From: Desulfuromonas sp.
GTDB taxonomy: Bacteria; Desulfobacterota; Desulfuromonadia; Desulfuromonadales; Geopsychrobacteraceae
Length of the DNA: 64,000 nt
Direction: 5' to 3'
Assembly (NCBI GenBank): GCA_002869695.1
Contig: PKUD01000204.1
Span: 62,001-126,000 of the forward strand
Positions 7,725 to 19,641 of this stretch are shown piece after piece. The number at the start of each line of letters is the position of its first letter. The first letter of the stretch is position 1. Both the position numbers and the translations under genes were made by a program. The notes under the pieces were generated by a model, which was given only the letters and a program-made list of their open reading frames with translations, was not told the origin of the DNA and did not search any database.

Positions 7725-9602
7725 TCAATTGAGTGACCGTTCCATCCAGATTTTCCACTGATTATTTTCCCGGACCAGGCTGAGTAATTTTCTTGTCCTG
7801 TCGCCGTAGGTGTCTGAGCGGTATTTCTGCAAGAGTTTTACTTCTGCCATATCAGCCCCCAAGAACTTGAAATCAAGAAAGTCCAGTTCGATTTCAATCC
7901 AAGCTGGCCCGCTCAATCGCCGCTGCCGTTCTTCGAGCCACTCCTGCCGGGACTGGGCGGCATCAGGCTGGTAGTCGCCGCTGTAATGGGCGAAGTAGGC
8001 GGAGATATCCTGATCGCTCCAGGCTTTCCCCCAGGCCTTGAGAAAGGCCTGAATGTTTGTCTTAGCAGCATCAGGCTGTTCCTGCTGTAAAACCTGCGGG
8101 TTCTCGGCGGCAGTTTCCGGAATCGGGTCGCTTGGTAACGATTCGATCTTGGTCGCAGCGGCTTTTTCTCCTTTTTCGGCACCTCCCACAGAAACGATTG
8201 CGGCCTGCACAGACTGGCTTGAAACGCCTGCCGCCTTTTCCTCAGCTCCCTTTTTCTGCTCAGGCAGAGTCACGCTCGTCACAGGTGCATCAACTGGCTC
8301 CGGCGTGACTGGACGAACCTTTTTTTGCTCCGTGGTCGATGCTGCAACAATCGGCATTCGCTCAACGCTCACCTTGTGTGCAACCTGATCCTGCGCTGGC
8401 ACCATCCAGACATTGAACAGAAAGTAGACCAGGCTGCCGGCAGCAGCCATCCCGACTAAGCAGCCGCCAACCAGCCAGACTGCGGGGTGACGCTGCTGCG
8501 GCTGATTATCCAGCATTTCCAGGGCGATATTTTTATCGATCTGTGTCTTTTTCAGCTGCTGCTGACATTGTTCAAACATCTCCCGGGTTGCTACCAGTTC
8601 CTGTTCTGCCTGTTTTTGCGCAGCAGCGGCCTCTTCTAATTGCGCATATAAACGAAGCTGCTCCTCGTGCTGCAGAATATTTTCCTTATCGGTTTTTTCC
8701 CCGGCAGGGGCTGGGACCTCTATCAACTGTTGAGGGGGACTGGCATTTTCAACAGTGGCCGGGACAGCAACGCTTTCCTCCTGGATCATTTCGTCAAGCT
8801 CCAGAGGGTAATCAAAATCATCCCGCTCTGCGGCTTGCGAGCTGCCCTTAGGGAGAGGCTCTTCCGGTGGGTCGAGAATCATATCGATAGATCTGATCAG
8901 CTCATCGTAACTGGGGATACCCTCTTGTGACAGCCCCAGCAACGCCGACATCAGCTCTTTTTCCCGATATCCCTTTAGCCTGACGACTAGGTCGACCAGC
9001 GAAACCGACTGGTCATCTTGCGGCAGAACCAGCGCCAGAAAGAGTTCGCCAAGACCAAAAGAGGACTGTTTCTGGGCCAGGCTCGGAGTCTGACTCGGTG
9101 CAGAGATATCGCTGGCAGAACCATAGAAAGATTCAAGCAATTCGGTAATACCGAAATTGGTCAAGACCGGCCTGCCCTGCTCATCCGCAAAGACCTCTTC
9201 GGCGGCAAGCATTCCGTGTTCAAACCCCTTACTATGGGCATAAGCCAATCCCTCGGCAAGCTGCCTGATCACTAGCAACCCCTCTCTTTCGCTCAGGGGA
9301 AGGGGCTGACTTGAGGAAAAACGACCCTGCGGAAAGAAGGTCGTCGTATAGAAGCAGGTGTTCTCTTCGCGGCCGATATCGAAAATGGGGGCCAAGGCAG
9401 GATGATCAAGTTCGGCGAGTTTTTCGAGCTGTTGTTCGAAAGTCTGCTGCTGCTGTGCATCAAATGCATCCGGCAACATAATCAGCTGCAGGACAACATC
9501 GGAACCAAGGAACGGATCCGCAGCTCGGCAGCAGACGCGCTCATCACTCACGGCAAGCTGTTCTTTGACAGTGTAGAGTCCATACTGGTCTTTGATCTTC
9601 AT
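7725..9602 (-). CDS. Membrane-anchored pseudokinase with C-terminal NTF2-like (Cds6-like) domain
   Basis: 625 residues. Residues 1-230 follow the layout of a Hanks-type Ser/Thr kinase, but the catalytic residues are replaced. The VAIK lysine region reads VVLQLIML, the HRD loop reads HGM (residues 129-131), and DFG reads NFG (149-151). Residues 305-360 are Glu/Gln/Lys-rich and likely form a coiled coil. A single membrane segment spans about 374-399 (WLVGGCLVGMAAAGSLVYFL). A Pro/Glu-rich linker follows. The last 110 residues look like the NTF2/SnoaL-like domain found at the C-terminus of some L,D-transpeptidase-type proteins (KAWSDQDISAYFAHYSGDYQ). Topology would put the kinase-like part inside and the NTF2-like part in the periplasm. 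The role is unknown; a signalling or scaffold protein at the envelope is my inference. The gene is monocistronic. Confidence 0.75.
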   Translation of the reverse strand: MKIKDQYGLYTVKEQLAVSDERVCCRAADPFLGSDVVLQLIMLPDAFDAQQQQTFEQQLEKLAELDHPALAPIFDIGREENTCFYTTTFFPQGRFSSSQPLPLSEREGLLVIRQLAEGLAYAHSKGFEHGMLAAEEVFADEQGRPVLTNFGITELLESFYGSASDISAPSQTPSLAQKQSSFGLGELFLALVLPQDDQSVSLVDLVVRLKGYREKELMSALLGLSQEGIPSYDELIRSIDMILDPPEEPLPKGSSQAAERDDFDYPLELDEMIQEESVAVPATVENASPPQQLIEVPAPAGEKTDKENILQHEEQLRLYAQLEEAAAAQKQAEQELVATREMFEQCQQQLKKTQIDKNIALEMLDNQPQQRHPAVWLVGGCLVGMAAAGSLVYFLFNVWMVPAQDQVAHKVSVERMPIVAASTTEQKKVRPVTPEPVDAPVTSVTLPEQKKGAEEKAAGVSSQSVQAAIVSVGGAEKGEKAAATKIESLPSDPIPETAAENPQVLQQEQPDAAKTNIQAFLKAWGKAWSDQDISAYFAHYSGDYQPDAAQSRQEWLEERQRRLSGPAWIEIELDFLDFKFLGADMAEVKLLQKYRSDTYGDRTRKLLSLVRENNQWKIWMERSLN

Positions 9603-9681
9603 CTCAACCGACCCCCTTCAGCAAAAACTCGCTTCTAATCAGCCCATAATGGAAGATTATTAATTATTTCTTATTATATTG

Positions 9682-10323
9682 TCAATAACTTCTTTCTACC
9701 CCGACACGCGGGCAGCTGTCTATCAGGGGGCACCGGCTACAATGGGGCACTGGTGCTTTGCAATATTCACGACCATGGGCAATCAGGATGTGCCCAGCTT
9801 GAGTCCAATAGTGCCGGGGCAACAGGCGCATCAACTCCTGTTCAATTTTTACCGGATCGGTCTGCCGGGTCCAGCCAAAACGGCGCGACAGCCTCTTGAC
9901 ATGGGTATCAACGACCATTCCCGGGATAGCGAAAGCATTACCGAGGACCACGTTGGCGGTTTTACGTCCAACCCCGGGCAGAGCGACCAGTTCCTCCAGA
10001 GATCTCGGCACCTGTCCGGCATGACGCTCCAAAACGGTTGCAGCACAAGCGATCAGGTTCCTGGCCTTGTTGCGAAAGAAACCGGTAGAGCGGATCAGGG
10101 CCTCCAACCGTCCTTGAGGGCATGCGGCCATCTCTTTCGGTCCGGGCAAAAGGACAAACAGGCCCTCTGTCACCAGGTTGACTCTTTTATCGGTGCATTG
10201 CGCTGACAGGATCGTCGCCACCAGCAATTGCCACGGGCTGTTGTATACCAGGGCACACTCGGCGTCCGGATGCAGCTCCTGTAAACGCATGAAAAGATTT
10301 TGAGCCTGGTCAGCTAAACTCAT
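9682..10323 (-). CDS. nth: Endonuclease III
   Basis: 213 residues, standard length. This base-excision repair enzyme removes oxidised pyrimidines and cleaves at abasic sites. The helix-hairpin-helix LPGVGRKTANVVLGNAF carries the catalytic Lys, and VDTHVKRLSRRFG the catalytic Asp. The C-terminal [4Fe-4S] loop has the C-x6-C-x2-C-x5-C spacing (CKAPVPHCSRCPLIDSC). The start motif LILSAQCTD-like region is present (ATILSAQCTDKRVN). The 79 bases between it and the pseudokinase gene are AT-rich. Confidence 0.96.
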   Translation of the reverse strand: MSLADQAQNLFMRLQELHPDAECALVYNSPWQLLVATILSAQCTDKRVNLVTEGLFVLLPGPKEMAACPQGRLEALIRSTGFFRNKARNLIACAATVLERHAGQVPRSLEELVALPGVGRKTANVVLGNAFAIPGMVVDTHVKRLSRRFGWTRQTDPVKIEQELMRLLPRHYWTQAGHILIAHGREYCKAPVPHCSRCPLIDSCPRVGVERSY

Positions 10324-10370
10324 TTTTCCTCAAAATGGAATGGTTTAGGGTGGCGGGTTGCGGAAGAGAA

Positions 10371-11105
10371 CTACCCCGTTGCGGGTTTCATCCTTCCGCG
10401 AGGGACCTCTTTCAAGCGCAGAAAATTACGATTTTCTGCCTGCTCAACGGTCAACACGAGAGGTAGGTGAGTCGAGGCGCGTCGCGCCTCCGGGGTCGAG
10501 ACAACGGTACCAGCCAACGCGGTAATACCGCCTCTGAAATAGAATCGATCCCGTCCCCAAAGTGGGAAATCAGCCGGGAAATTGGCCCTCCAGAGCGGCT
10601 GCGGAGCCCGCGTCAGGCAGCTGCCCAAACGAATCTGGCCCGCCCCCCAGAGCGGCAAGGAAAAATCACCGGCCACCAGTGCGGCACAGGGGAGCGCGGG
10701 GTTTCCAAGCAACTCTTCTCCAAGCAGGGCATCGATCTGCTGTTTTCGGTGCAGGGGGTTGAAACCGAGACTGACATTGAACAGGTGCAGCCGCTGCCCT
10801 GAATAATCAAGGTCCGCGCGCAGACAACTGCCATCTTCACCGAGGGAATAGTCCTGCAGACTGCGCAGGGGATGACGGGAGAGAAAACAACAGGCACGTT
10901 CCTGACCAAGCCCGAACGGTTTCATATTGAGCAGGTTTGCCAGCTGGTAAAGCTGGCAGGGATCTCGACGGCTGCCCACCTGCTGGAGAAAAACCAGGTC
11001 GGGAGACTGCGATGCAATAACCCGGGCACACAGGTCCGTTGTCGGCTCACCCCTGCCGCCGGTACAACAATTAACCTGATAGCTCATTACCCGTAAAGTA
11101 GACAT
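10371..11105 (-). CDS. Degenerate endonuclease/exonuclease/phosphatase (EEP) fold protein
   Basis: 244 residues. The order of motifs fits the EEP superfamily: MSYQVNCC at the N-terminus, PDLVFLQQV (residues 35-43), GDFSLP in the middle and ASTHLPLVL near the C-terminus. In active members these would be N, QE, GDFN and SDH. Here the Glu is Gln, the Asn is Ser and the Asp before His is Thr. The protein is therefore probably not a standard Mg-dependent phosphodiesterase. It lies between nth and the cyclophilin gene on the same strand, but 40-50 base gaps do not prove an operon. Function unknown. Confidence 0.65.
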   Translation of the reverse strand: MSTLRVMSYQVNCCTGGRGEPTTDLCARVIASQSPDLVFLQQVGSRRDPCQLYQLANLLNMKPFGLGQERACCFLSRHPLRSLQDYSLGEDGSCLRADLDYSGQRLHLFNVSLGFNPLHRKQQIDALLGEELLGNPALPCAALVAGDFSLPLWGAGQIRLGSCLTRAPQPLWRANFPADFPLWGRDRFYFRGGITALAGTVVSTPEARRASTHLPLVLTVEQAENRNFLRLKEVPRGRMKPATG

Positions 11106-11150
11106 CTGCCCCCCGTCCAGGCTGTTTCAGCGACGTCGGTGCGGAACCTA

Positions 11151-11723
11151 TTATTCCGACTTTTTTTCCGCCCGCCGGATAGTCTTGATCACCACCTCCG
11201 GTTTTGGCAGGTTCTGGTGCCCACCCCTTCTGATGGTGCTCACCTTGCCTATTTTTTCGACAACATCGATCCCTTCAACAACCCGGCCAAAGACCGCGTA
11301 CCCGTAAGTCTGGGAACTTTTGCCGCGATGGTTGAGAAAATCGTTGTTTTTCAGGTTGATAAAAAACTGGCTGGTGGCACTATCGACCACCGAGGTCCGG
11401 GCCATGGCGATCGTCCCTTTGTCGTTCTTAAGGCCATTATCCGCTTCATTGATAATTTCCGGATCGGTTTTCTTCTTTTTCAACCCCCGCTCAAAGCCCC
11501 CCCCCTGGATCATAAAGTTGTCGATGACCCGGTGAAAAATCGTTCCATCATAAAACTGACGATCAACATACCCGAGGAAATTCTTGACGGTCACCGGGGC
11601 CTTCTCTTCATCCAATTCCAGCATGATGGTCCCAAGACTGGTTTCCATGACCACCCGCTCTGCCGCAAGTGCGGGACCACCAAATATCAGAGCCACGAGA
11701 GCCACCAACCACAACTTTTTCAT
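11151..11723 (-). CDS. Exported cyclophilin-type peptidyl-prolyl cis-trans isomerase
   Basis: 190 residues. The N-terminus is a clear Sec signal peptide: KK, a hydrophobic stretch, then cleavage near GPALA-AER. The mature part is a small cyclophilin that catalyses proline isomerisation in the periplasm (PpiA-like). Family segments seen are VKNFLGYVDRQFYDGTIFHRVIDNFMIQGGG, which holds the catalytic FHRV arginine, and TSQFFINLKNND. I chose ATG 11723 because it begins the signal peptide; an upstream Met at 11783 would bury it. It is 34 bases downstream of gpsA. Confidence 0.93.
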   Translation of the reverse strand: MKKLWLVALVALIFGGPALAAERVVMETSLGTIMLELDEEKAPVTVKNFLGYVDRQFYDGTIFHRVIDNFMIQGGGFERGLKKKKTDPEIINEADNGLKNDKGTIAMARTSVVDSATSQFFINLKNNDFLNHRGKSSQTYGYAVFGRVVEGIDVVEKIGKVSTIRRGGHQNLPKPEVVIKTIRRAEKKSE

Positions 11724-11757
11724 CAGGCCTTTTCCTTTCCTGCCGGTTTCCGGCATG

Positions 11758-12783
11758 TCAGAGAGACTCCGCCTTAAGGTCACGCAACATCAGATCGGTA
11801 ACCGCCTGTGCAGGGTCCTTCTCCTGATAAAGAATCTGATACATCTGCTCGATAATCGGCGCCTCCACCCCCAGCTTCTGGGCCAACTGGTAGGCAGACA
11901 GGGTCGTCTTGACACCCTCCGCCACCATCTGCATCCCAGAGAGAATCTCGTTCAACTTGCGCCCCTTGCCAAGCTCGATCCCGACGCTGCGATTGCGCGA
12001 CAGATCGCCGGTACAGGTCAACACCAGGTCCCCCATCCCGGCCAGACCGGCGAATGTTTCTGACGTCCCTCCGAGGACCAGGCCAATTCGGTTCATCTCC
12101 GCCAGGCCACGGGTAATCAGGGCCGCCCTTGTATTGTGACCGAAACCGAGGCCGTCCGCAACGCCTGCTGCCAGGGCTATTACGTTCTTCATCGCCCCCC
12201 CCAGTTCCACTCCGATAATGTCGGTATGAGTGTAAACCCGAAACTTTTCCGTATTGAAGACCTGCTGAACAGTGACCGCAACCTGTTCATTGCGCGCCGC
12301 AGCAACGACAGCGGTGGGCATATGAGCTGAGACTTCCCGGGCGAAAGAAGGGCCGGAAAGATAAGCGAGCCGCGGGTGCAGGGACACCGGTAACAGCTCC
12401 TCCAGCACTTGCGACATCAGCATCAAGCTTTCATTTTCGATCCCTTTGGCTGCTGAAACAATCAGCACCTCGTCATCCAGCTGCCCGGCAAATTGACGGA
12501 CAACCTGACGCATCACCTGCGAAGGTGGAACCAGCAGGAGCAGTTTTTTTCCTGTGACCGCCTCAGTCAGACTGTCGGTAAAGGTCAGGTTTTCTGAAAG
12601 GGCGAAGCCGGGGAGGTAAAGATCATTTTCGTGCCTCCGCTGCATCCGTTCTACCAGGTCGGACTCATACCCCCAGAGCGTAACGGGGTAGCCCTTTTCC
12701 GCCAGAAGATTAGCGAGCGTTGTCCCCCAGCTGCCGGCACCGATAACAGAAATAGAATTAACGATAGCATCAGGATTCATCAC
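11758..12783 (-). CDS. gpsA: Glycerol-3-phosphate dehydrogenase [NAD(P)+]
   Basis: 341 residues. It reduces dihydroxyacetone phosphate to sn-glycerol 3-phosphate for phospholipid synthesis in the cytoplasm. The Rossmann motif GAGSWGTTLA is at residues 16-25. Other family segments are LSGPSFAREV, the catalytic-lysine region GGAMKNVIALAAG, and NTRAALITRGLAEM. Its ATG overlaps the stop codon of the TPR gene by 4 bases, so the two are translationally coupled. Confidence 0.97.
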   Translation of the reverse strand: MMNPDAIVNSISVIGAGSWGTTLANLLAEKGYPVTLWGYESDLVERMQRRHENDLYLPGFALSENLTFTDSLTEAVTGKKLLLLVPPSQVMRQVVRQFAGQLDDEVLIVSAAKGIENESLMLMSQVLEELLPVSLHPRLAYLSGPSFAREVSAHMPTAVVAAARNEQVAVTVQQVFNTEKFRVYTHTDIIGVELGGAMKNVIALAAGVADGLGFGHNTRAALITRGLAEMNRIGLVLGGTSETFAGLAGMGDLVLTCTGDLSRNRSVGIELGKGRKLNEILSGMQMVAEGVKTTLSAYQLAQKLGVEAPIIEQMYQILYQEKDPAQAVTDLMLRDLKAESL

Positions 12784-13655
12784 AGAACCTTCTTCTTTTT
12801 CGCAATCCGCGCTTCGAGCCGTTCTATTTTTTCCTGCACCAGCTCAGGCCGCGGGTAGTCCGACAACGTTCGATAGGCCTTGAGTGCATCCCGCAACCGT
12901 TCTTCTGCTTCCAGCAGCTCGGCCAAATTGAACCGGGCCTCGGCTGCATAGGTGGTGCCCGGAAACAGCTCGACCAACTCTCGAAACCCTGCCCTCGCCA
13001 CTTCCGGCGTTCCCTCCAGCAAAGCTGCGCTGGCTCGCCGATAAAGAACTTCGGCCCGCAAAGAACTCTCAGGGAACCGCTCAAGCAGAGCGTCAAGTTC
13101 AATACGAGCCTGAGAATAGTTGTTCAAGCGAAAGTAACAATCAGCGATTTCATAGAGAATGCGATCCCCGTCGTCCGTACCGCCATCAAGCAGTCTTTGA
13201 TAGATGACGACGGCATGGGCAAAATCATGCAGGCGATTCTTGGTCAGGTCTGCGGCTTCCCTTTGCGCCTGGATTACGTAGCCGCTCTCCGGATAGTCAT
13301 GCTCAAGTTGCAAAAAGAACAGGAGAGCCTGCTGGTCCTGGCGCAAATCGTAACGACAGATCCGGGCCGCGCGAAACAACGCCTCAGCAGCCAGCAGCGA
13401 ATCAGAATAACCACGGAACAGGCGCTGGTAGCTGGCCAGAGCCTGTTCCGGTCGATCCTGGCTTTCCAACGTCAACCCCTTGCTGTAGAGCCGCCCGGGA
13501 ACCGTCTGTTGATAAACCCGATAAGCGAAAACAGAGGCAATCAACAGAAGACAAACCAGCAGGGCCAGCAGAAACAGGTGGACCTGGCGCCGTCTACTCC
13601 TCTGCGCCTCCGGACCCTGTCTCCTCAACTCCTTCTTCAGCTTGTCCAGGTTCAT
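12780..13655 (-). CDS. TPR-repeat protein with N-terminal membrane anchor
   Basis: About 291 residues from ATG 13655. A basic N-terminus (KLKKELRRQ) is followed by a hydrophobic segment ([19 protein letters not shown], about residues 28-46). At least four tetratricopeptide-like helix pairs follow ([60 protein letters not shown]), ending in a Lys-rich tail. Such proteins usually scaffold complexes at the membrane. The chosen ATG has GAGG just upstream and lies inside the 3' end of gyrA, giving a 62-base overlap in a different frame. An earlier start at 13706 would overlap more. Function unknown; co-transcription with gyrA and gpsA is likely. Confidence 0.8.
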   Translation of the reverse strand: MNLDKLKKELRRQGPEAQRSRRRQVHLFLLALLVCLLLIASVFAYRVYQQTVPGRLYSKGLTLESQDRPEQALASYQRLFRGYSDSLLAAEALFRAARICRYDLRQDQQALLFFLQLEHDYPESGYVIQAQREAADLTKNRLHDFAHAVVIYQRLLDGGTDDGDRILYEIADCYFRLNNYSQARIELDALLERFPESSLRAEVLYRRASAALLEGTPEVARAGFRELVELFPGTTYAAEARFNLAELLEAEERLRDALKAYRTLSDYPRPELVQEKIERLEARIAKKKKVL

Positions 13656-16092
13656 CCGCCTCATCCTTCTCCGCCAGCTTGGCGACCGAAACAATCCGTT
13701 CGTCATTCTCGAGCACCATCAACCTGACGCCCTGGGTGTTGCGACCGATTGAACGGAAATTGCCGGCCCTGGTCCGGAGAATTTTGCCCCGGTCGGTGAC
13801 AAACATCAGGTCGGTCTCGTCATCAACCAGGCGGATATCAACCACCGAGCCGTTGCGTTCTGAAGTTTTGATCGTAATAATCCCCTTCCCGCCACGACTC
13901 TGTACCCGGTATGCAGACAGGTCGGTCCTTTTGCCAAAACCGTTTTCGGTCACAGTCACCATGGTTGCCGACGTTGAATCGTTGACCACCTCCATGCCGA
14001 TCAGGCAGTCGTCTCCCTCCAGCATAATGCCCCGTACACCTCGAGCAGTGCGCCCCATTGGCCGGGCATTCGTTTCCGGGAAGCGGATCGACTTGCCGTG
14101 ACGGCTGGCCAGCAGGATATCCATCTCGCCATCGGTCAGTCGGGCAGCGATCAAACTGTCGCCGTCATCGATCGTCAAGGCGATGATACCTCCCTGCCGC
14201 GGGTTGGAGTAGGCCATCAGATCGGTCTTCTTAACGGTCCCTTTACGGGTCGCGGTGATAATATACTTGCCGTCGACAAACTCCTTGACCGGCAGAATGG
14301 TTGTGACTTTTTCGTCCGGCGCGAGTTGCAGCAGATTGACAATCGCTTTCCCTCGCGCAGCCCGGCCGCCCTGGGGAATTTCATGAACCTTCAGCCAGTA
14401 AACCTTGCCGAAACTGGTAAAAATGAGGATATAGGAATGGGTCGAGGCCACAAAAAGGTTCTCGACAAAATCCTCGTCCTTGGTCTTCATCCCGGTCTTC
14501 CCTTTGCCGCCGCGCCGCTGGGCACGGTAGAGGGAAACCGCATTCCGCTTGATATAGCCGCTGTGGGAAACGGTAACGACCATATCCTCTTCAACAATCA
14601 TATCTTCGAGGGTCAGGTCGGCGGTTCTGTCGATAATTTCAGTCCGTCGAGGGTTGGCGAATTTATCTTTCAGCTCCAGCAGCTCCTGCTTGATGATATT
14701 GAGAATTTCGACTTCGCTGGCGAGAATCTCTTTGAGGCGCTTGATCTGCTCCATGATCTGGGCCAGCTCTTCCAGGATCTTGTTCTGCTCCAGTCCGGTC
14801 AGGCGATGCAGACGCATATCAAGAATCGCCTGAGCCTGGATTTCAGAGAAGCTGAAGCGTTCGATCAGTCCCACTTTCGCCTCTGCCGGGGTCGCGCTCC
14901 CTTTGATGATCTGGATCACCTCGTCGAGGTTTTCCAGCGCCAGCTTCAGCCCTTGCAGGATATGGGCCCTGGCTTCCGCCTTTTTCAGCTCAAAAATACA
15001 GCGGCGGGTCACGATTTCGCGCCGGTGATCGATAAAAGAATCGAGAACCTCGCGCAGGGTCAGGACCTTAGGCTGGCCGGAAACTATCGCCAGCATGATA
15101 ATCCCGAAAGAGGATTGCATCGGGGTCATTTTATAAAGCTGATTGAGGATTACCCCGGGGACCATGTCCCTTTTCAGCTCAATGGAGATCCGCATCCCAT
15201 CGCGATCCGACTCGTCACGCAGGTCGCTGATCCCTTCTATCTTCTTTTCCTTGACCAGTTCGGCTATTTTTTCGATCAGCCTTGCCTTGTTAACCTGGTA
15301 GGGAATTTCGGTAATAATGATCGCTTCCCGGCCACTGCGACGGTCGACCTCCACCAGCGCCCGAGCCCGCATCTGAATGATCCCCCGGCCGTTGCTGTAG
15401 GCGTCTCGGATCCCCTCTTTGCCATTGATAAAACCGGCGGTCGGGAAGTCGGGACCGGGGACCTTATCGATCAGTTCATCAATACTCAGGCGAGGATCGT
15501 CGATCAACGCCACCAAGCCATCGATAACCTCGCCAAGGTTGTGCGGCGGAATCTTGGTTGCCATGCCGACCGCAATCCCCTCGGACCCATTAACCAGCAA
15601 ATTGGGATACTTGCAAGGCAGAACCAGTGGTTCCTGCAGTGACTCGTCGTAGTTGGGCCCGAAATCGACCGTCTCTTTCTCTATGTCGGCCAGCAGTTCA
15701 TGAGACAACTTGTCCATACGGATTTCGGTGTAACGCATGGCGGCAGCCGAATCCCCATCCACCGAACCGAAATTGCCCTGGCCGTCGACCAGCGGGTGAC
15801 GCATGGAAAAATCCTGTGCCATCCTGACAATCGAGTCGTAAACCGCAGAGTCACCGTGTGGGTGGTACTTACCGATTACGTCACCGACCACGCGGGCCGA
15901 TTTTTTATACGGCTTGTTGTAGTCGTTGCCGAGGTCGTGCATGGCGAAAAGAATCCGCCGGTGTACCGGTTTGAGACCGTCCCGGACATCCGGTAGCGCC
16001 CGCCCGACGATAACGCTCATCGCATAATCCATATAGGATTTACGCATTTCGTCTTCTATGTTAACGGTGACTTTATTCTGTTCTGTCAGCAT
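13594..16092 (-). CDS. gyrA: DNA gyrase subunit A
   Basis: 832 residues. GyrA provides the DNA-cleaving tyrosine and the DNA-wrapping domain of gyrase. The N-terminus [35 protein letters not shown] is typical. The active-site region is [14 protein letters not shown]. The GyrA box reads [12 protein letters not shown], which distinguishes it from ParC. The C-terminal six-bladed pinwheel repeats follow, and an acidic tail (Glu/Gly rich) ends the protein. In the quinolone-resistance region [17 protein letters not shown], positions 83 and 87 by E. coli numbering are Ser and Asp, as in sensitive wild types. It is 56 bases downstream of gyrB. Confidence 0.98.
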   Translation of the reverse strand: MLTEQNKVTVNIEDEMRKSYMDYAMSVIVGRALPDVRDGLKPVHRRILFAMHDLGNDYNKPYKKSARVVGDVIGKYHPHGDSAVYDSIVRMAQDFSMRHPLVDGQGNFGSVDGDSAAAMRYTEIRMDKLSHELLADIEKETVDFGPNYDESLQEPLVLPCKYPNLLVNGSEGIAVGMATKIPPHNLGEVIDGLVALIDDPRLSIDELIDKVPGPDFPTAGFINGKEGIRDAYSNGRGIIQMRARALVEVDRRSGREAIIITEIPYQVNKARLIEKIAELVKEKKIEGISDLRDESDRDGMRISIELKRDMVPGVILNQLYKMTPMQSSFGIIMLAIVSGQPKVLTLREVLDSFIDHRREIVTRRCIFELKKAEARAHILQGLKLALENLDEVIQIIKGSATPAEAKVGLIERFSFSEIQAQAILDMRLHRLTGLEQNKILEELAQIMEQIKRLKEILASEVEILNIIKQELLELKDKFANPRRTEIIDRTADLTLEDMIVEEDMVVTVSHSGYIKRNAVSLYRAQRRGGKGKTGMKTKDEDFVENLFVASTHSYILIFTSFGKVYWLKVHEIPQGGRAARGKAIVNLLQLAPDEKVTTILPVKEFVDGKYIITATRKGTVKKTDLMAYSNPRQGGIIALTIDDGDSLIAARLTDGEMDILLASRHGKSIRFPETNARPMGRTARGVRGIMLEGDDCLIGMEVVNDSTSATMVTVTENGFGKRTDLSAYRVQSRGGKGIITIKTSERNGSVVDIRLVDDETDLMFVTDRGKILRTRAGNFRSIGRNTQGVRLMVLENDERIVSVAKLAEKDEADEPGQAEEGVEETGSGGAEE

Positions 16093-16148
16093 CTACGTTC
16101 CTCCAAAACTTCCAGGCTGGAAGCGGGGTTGATTGAATCAGCAAAATA

Positions 16149-18539
<2,391 letters not shown>

Positions 18540-19640
18540 TTAATACCTCGTGGCTTCGTTGAATTCGCCTATTTTACCGTTTTCAACTTTATAAAATTTG
18601 GCACCGGAAAAGTGCTTATTACTGAGTAAACCTGTGTCCGTACTGGTCACAAAGACCTGCCCGGCCTGATTGAGCAATGACTCAAAAAAAGAATTTTTTA
18701 GGTCATCATCCAACTCACTGGTCATATCGTCCAACAACAAAACCGGACGGATACCGCGGTGCTGTTTAAAGTCAATTATCTGAGCCGTTTTAAAAGCCAG
18801 CATAAAATAACGCTGCTGGCCCTGGGAACCGTACAGAGATAAAGCTTTTCCATTGAGTAAAAACTGAGGATCATCGCGATGAGGCCCTGTCAAGGTAGCC
18901 CCATACAAACGCTCTTTTCCCCTGTTAGATTTCAACCTTTCTGCCATCTTCAATTTACAACTTTCCGGATCTTCTGCCAAAACCGGATATTTTATTTGTA
19001 CGGATTCTTTGCACGGGTAAACGTCAGCGAAAAGTTTTACCAGAATTGCATTAATCCTTTCGATATAGGACAGTCGATAAAAAATTATTTTGGTCGCCAA
19101 ATCAGTAAATTGATCATCCCAAAGATCCGCAGGAATATCCGTTCTTTTCAAAGCGGCATTACGCTGCCTCAGACAACGTAAATAATTTTGAAAAAGAGAC
19201 AGATATTTGTTGTCCGTCTGGAATACTGCCCTATCAAGTAAACTTCTTCTTAAAGCAGGAGATCCTTTAACAATGAAAATATCATCAGGGTAAAAAAGAA
19301 CTGTGTCCAAAAATCCTAAACTATCAGAATTTTTATTTGGTTTTTTTTTATTCAAAAAAATACTTTTTATATCATTTTCTATTTCAAATTCTAAGTAATT
19401 TGATACCTCATTTTTTTTTACAATTATATTTATTTTAGTTCTTTTAGAGTTACTATTGATTACTTCTGAAATTTTTCTTCCTCTAAAACTTTTTAAATTT
19501 GCTAAAACATATATTGATTCAATAAAGTTTGTTTTTCCTTGTGCATTTTTTCCAATAATTAAGTTTATTCCCTTTGATGGTTTAATTTCTTCTTTAATAA
19601 TATTTCTAAAGTTTTCTATTTTAATTTTTTCAATGTACAT
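18540..19640 (-). CDS. recF: DNA replication and repair protein RecF
   Basis: 366 residues. RecF loads RecA at gaps as part of RecFOR. The Walker A motif is GKNAQGKT near residue 30. The ABC signature region corresponds to LYGSQGQQRYFMLAFK, and Walker B to LLLDDMTSELD. Base composition changes inside the gene. The first third (higher coordinates, above about 19,250) is very AT-rich and encodes many Lys, Asn and Ile. The C-terminal two-thirds approaches the rest of the window. Both parts align with the RecF family in one frame, so the gene is intact. It is 1 base downstream of dnaN and abuts gyrB. Confidence 0.96.
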   Translation of the reverse strand: MYIEKIKIENFRNIIKEEIKPSKGINLIIGKNAQGKTNFIESIYVLANLKSFRGRKISEVINSNSKRTKINIIVKKNEVSNYLEFEIENDIKSIFLNKKKPNKNSDSLGFLDTVLFYPDDIFIVKGSPALRRSLLDRAVFQTDNKYLSLFQNYLRCLRQRNAALKRTDIPADLWDDQFTDLATKIIFYRLSYIERINAILVKLFADVYPCKESVQIKYPVLAEDPESCKLKMAERLKSNRGKERLYGATLTGPHRDDPQFLLNGKALSLYGSQGQQRYFMLAFKTAQIIDFKQHRGIRPVLLLDDMTSELDDDLKNSFFESLLNQAGQVFVTSTDTGLLSNKHFSGAKFYKVENGKIGEFNEATRY

Positions 19641-19641
19641 T

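Noticed and set aside
14098-15642. 514-codon open frame opposite gyrA
   Set aside because: Antisense shadow of a conserved gene with no family resemblance and no ribosome binding site that I can support.
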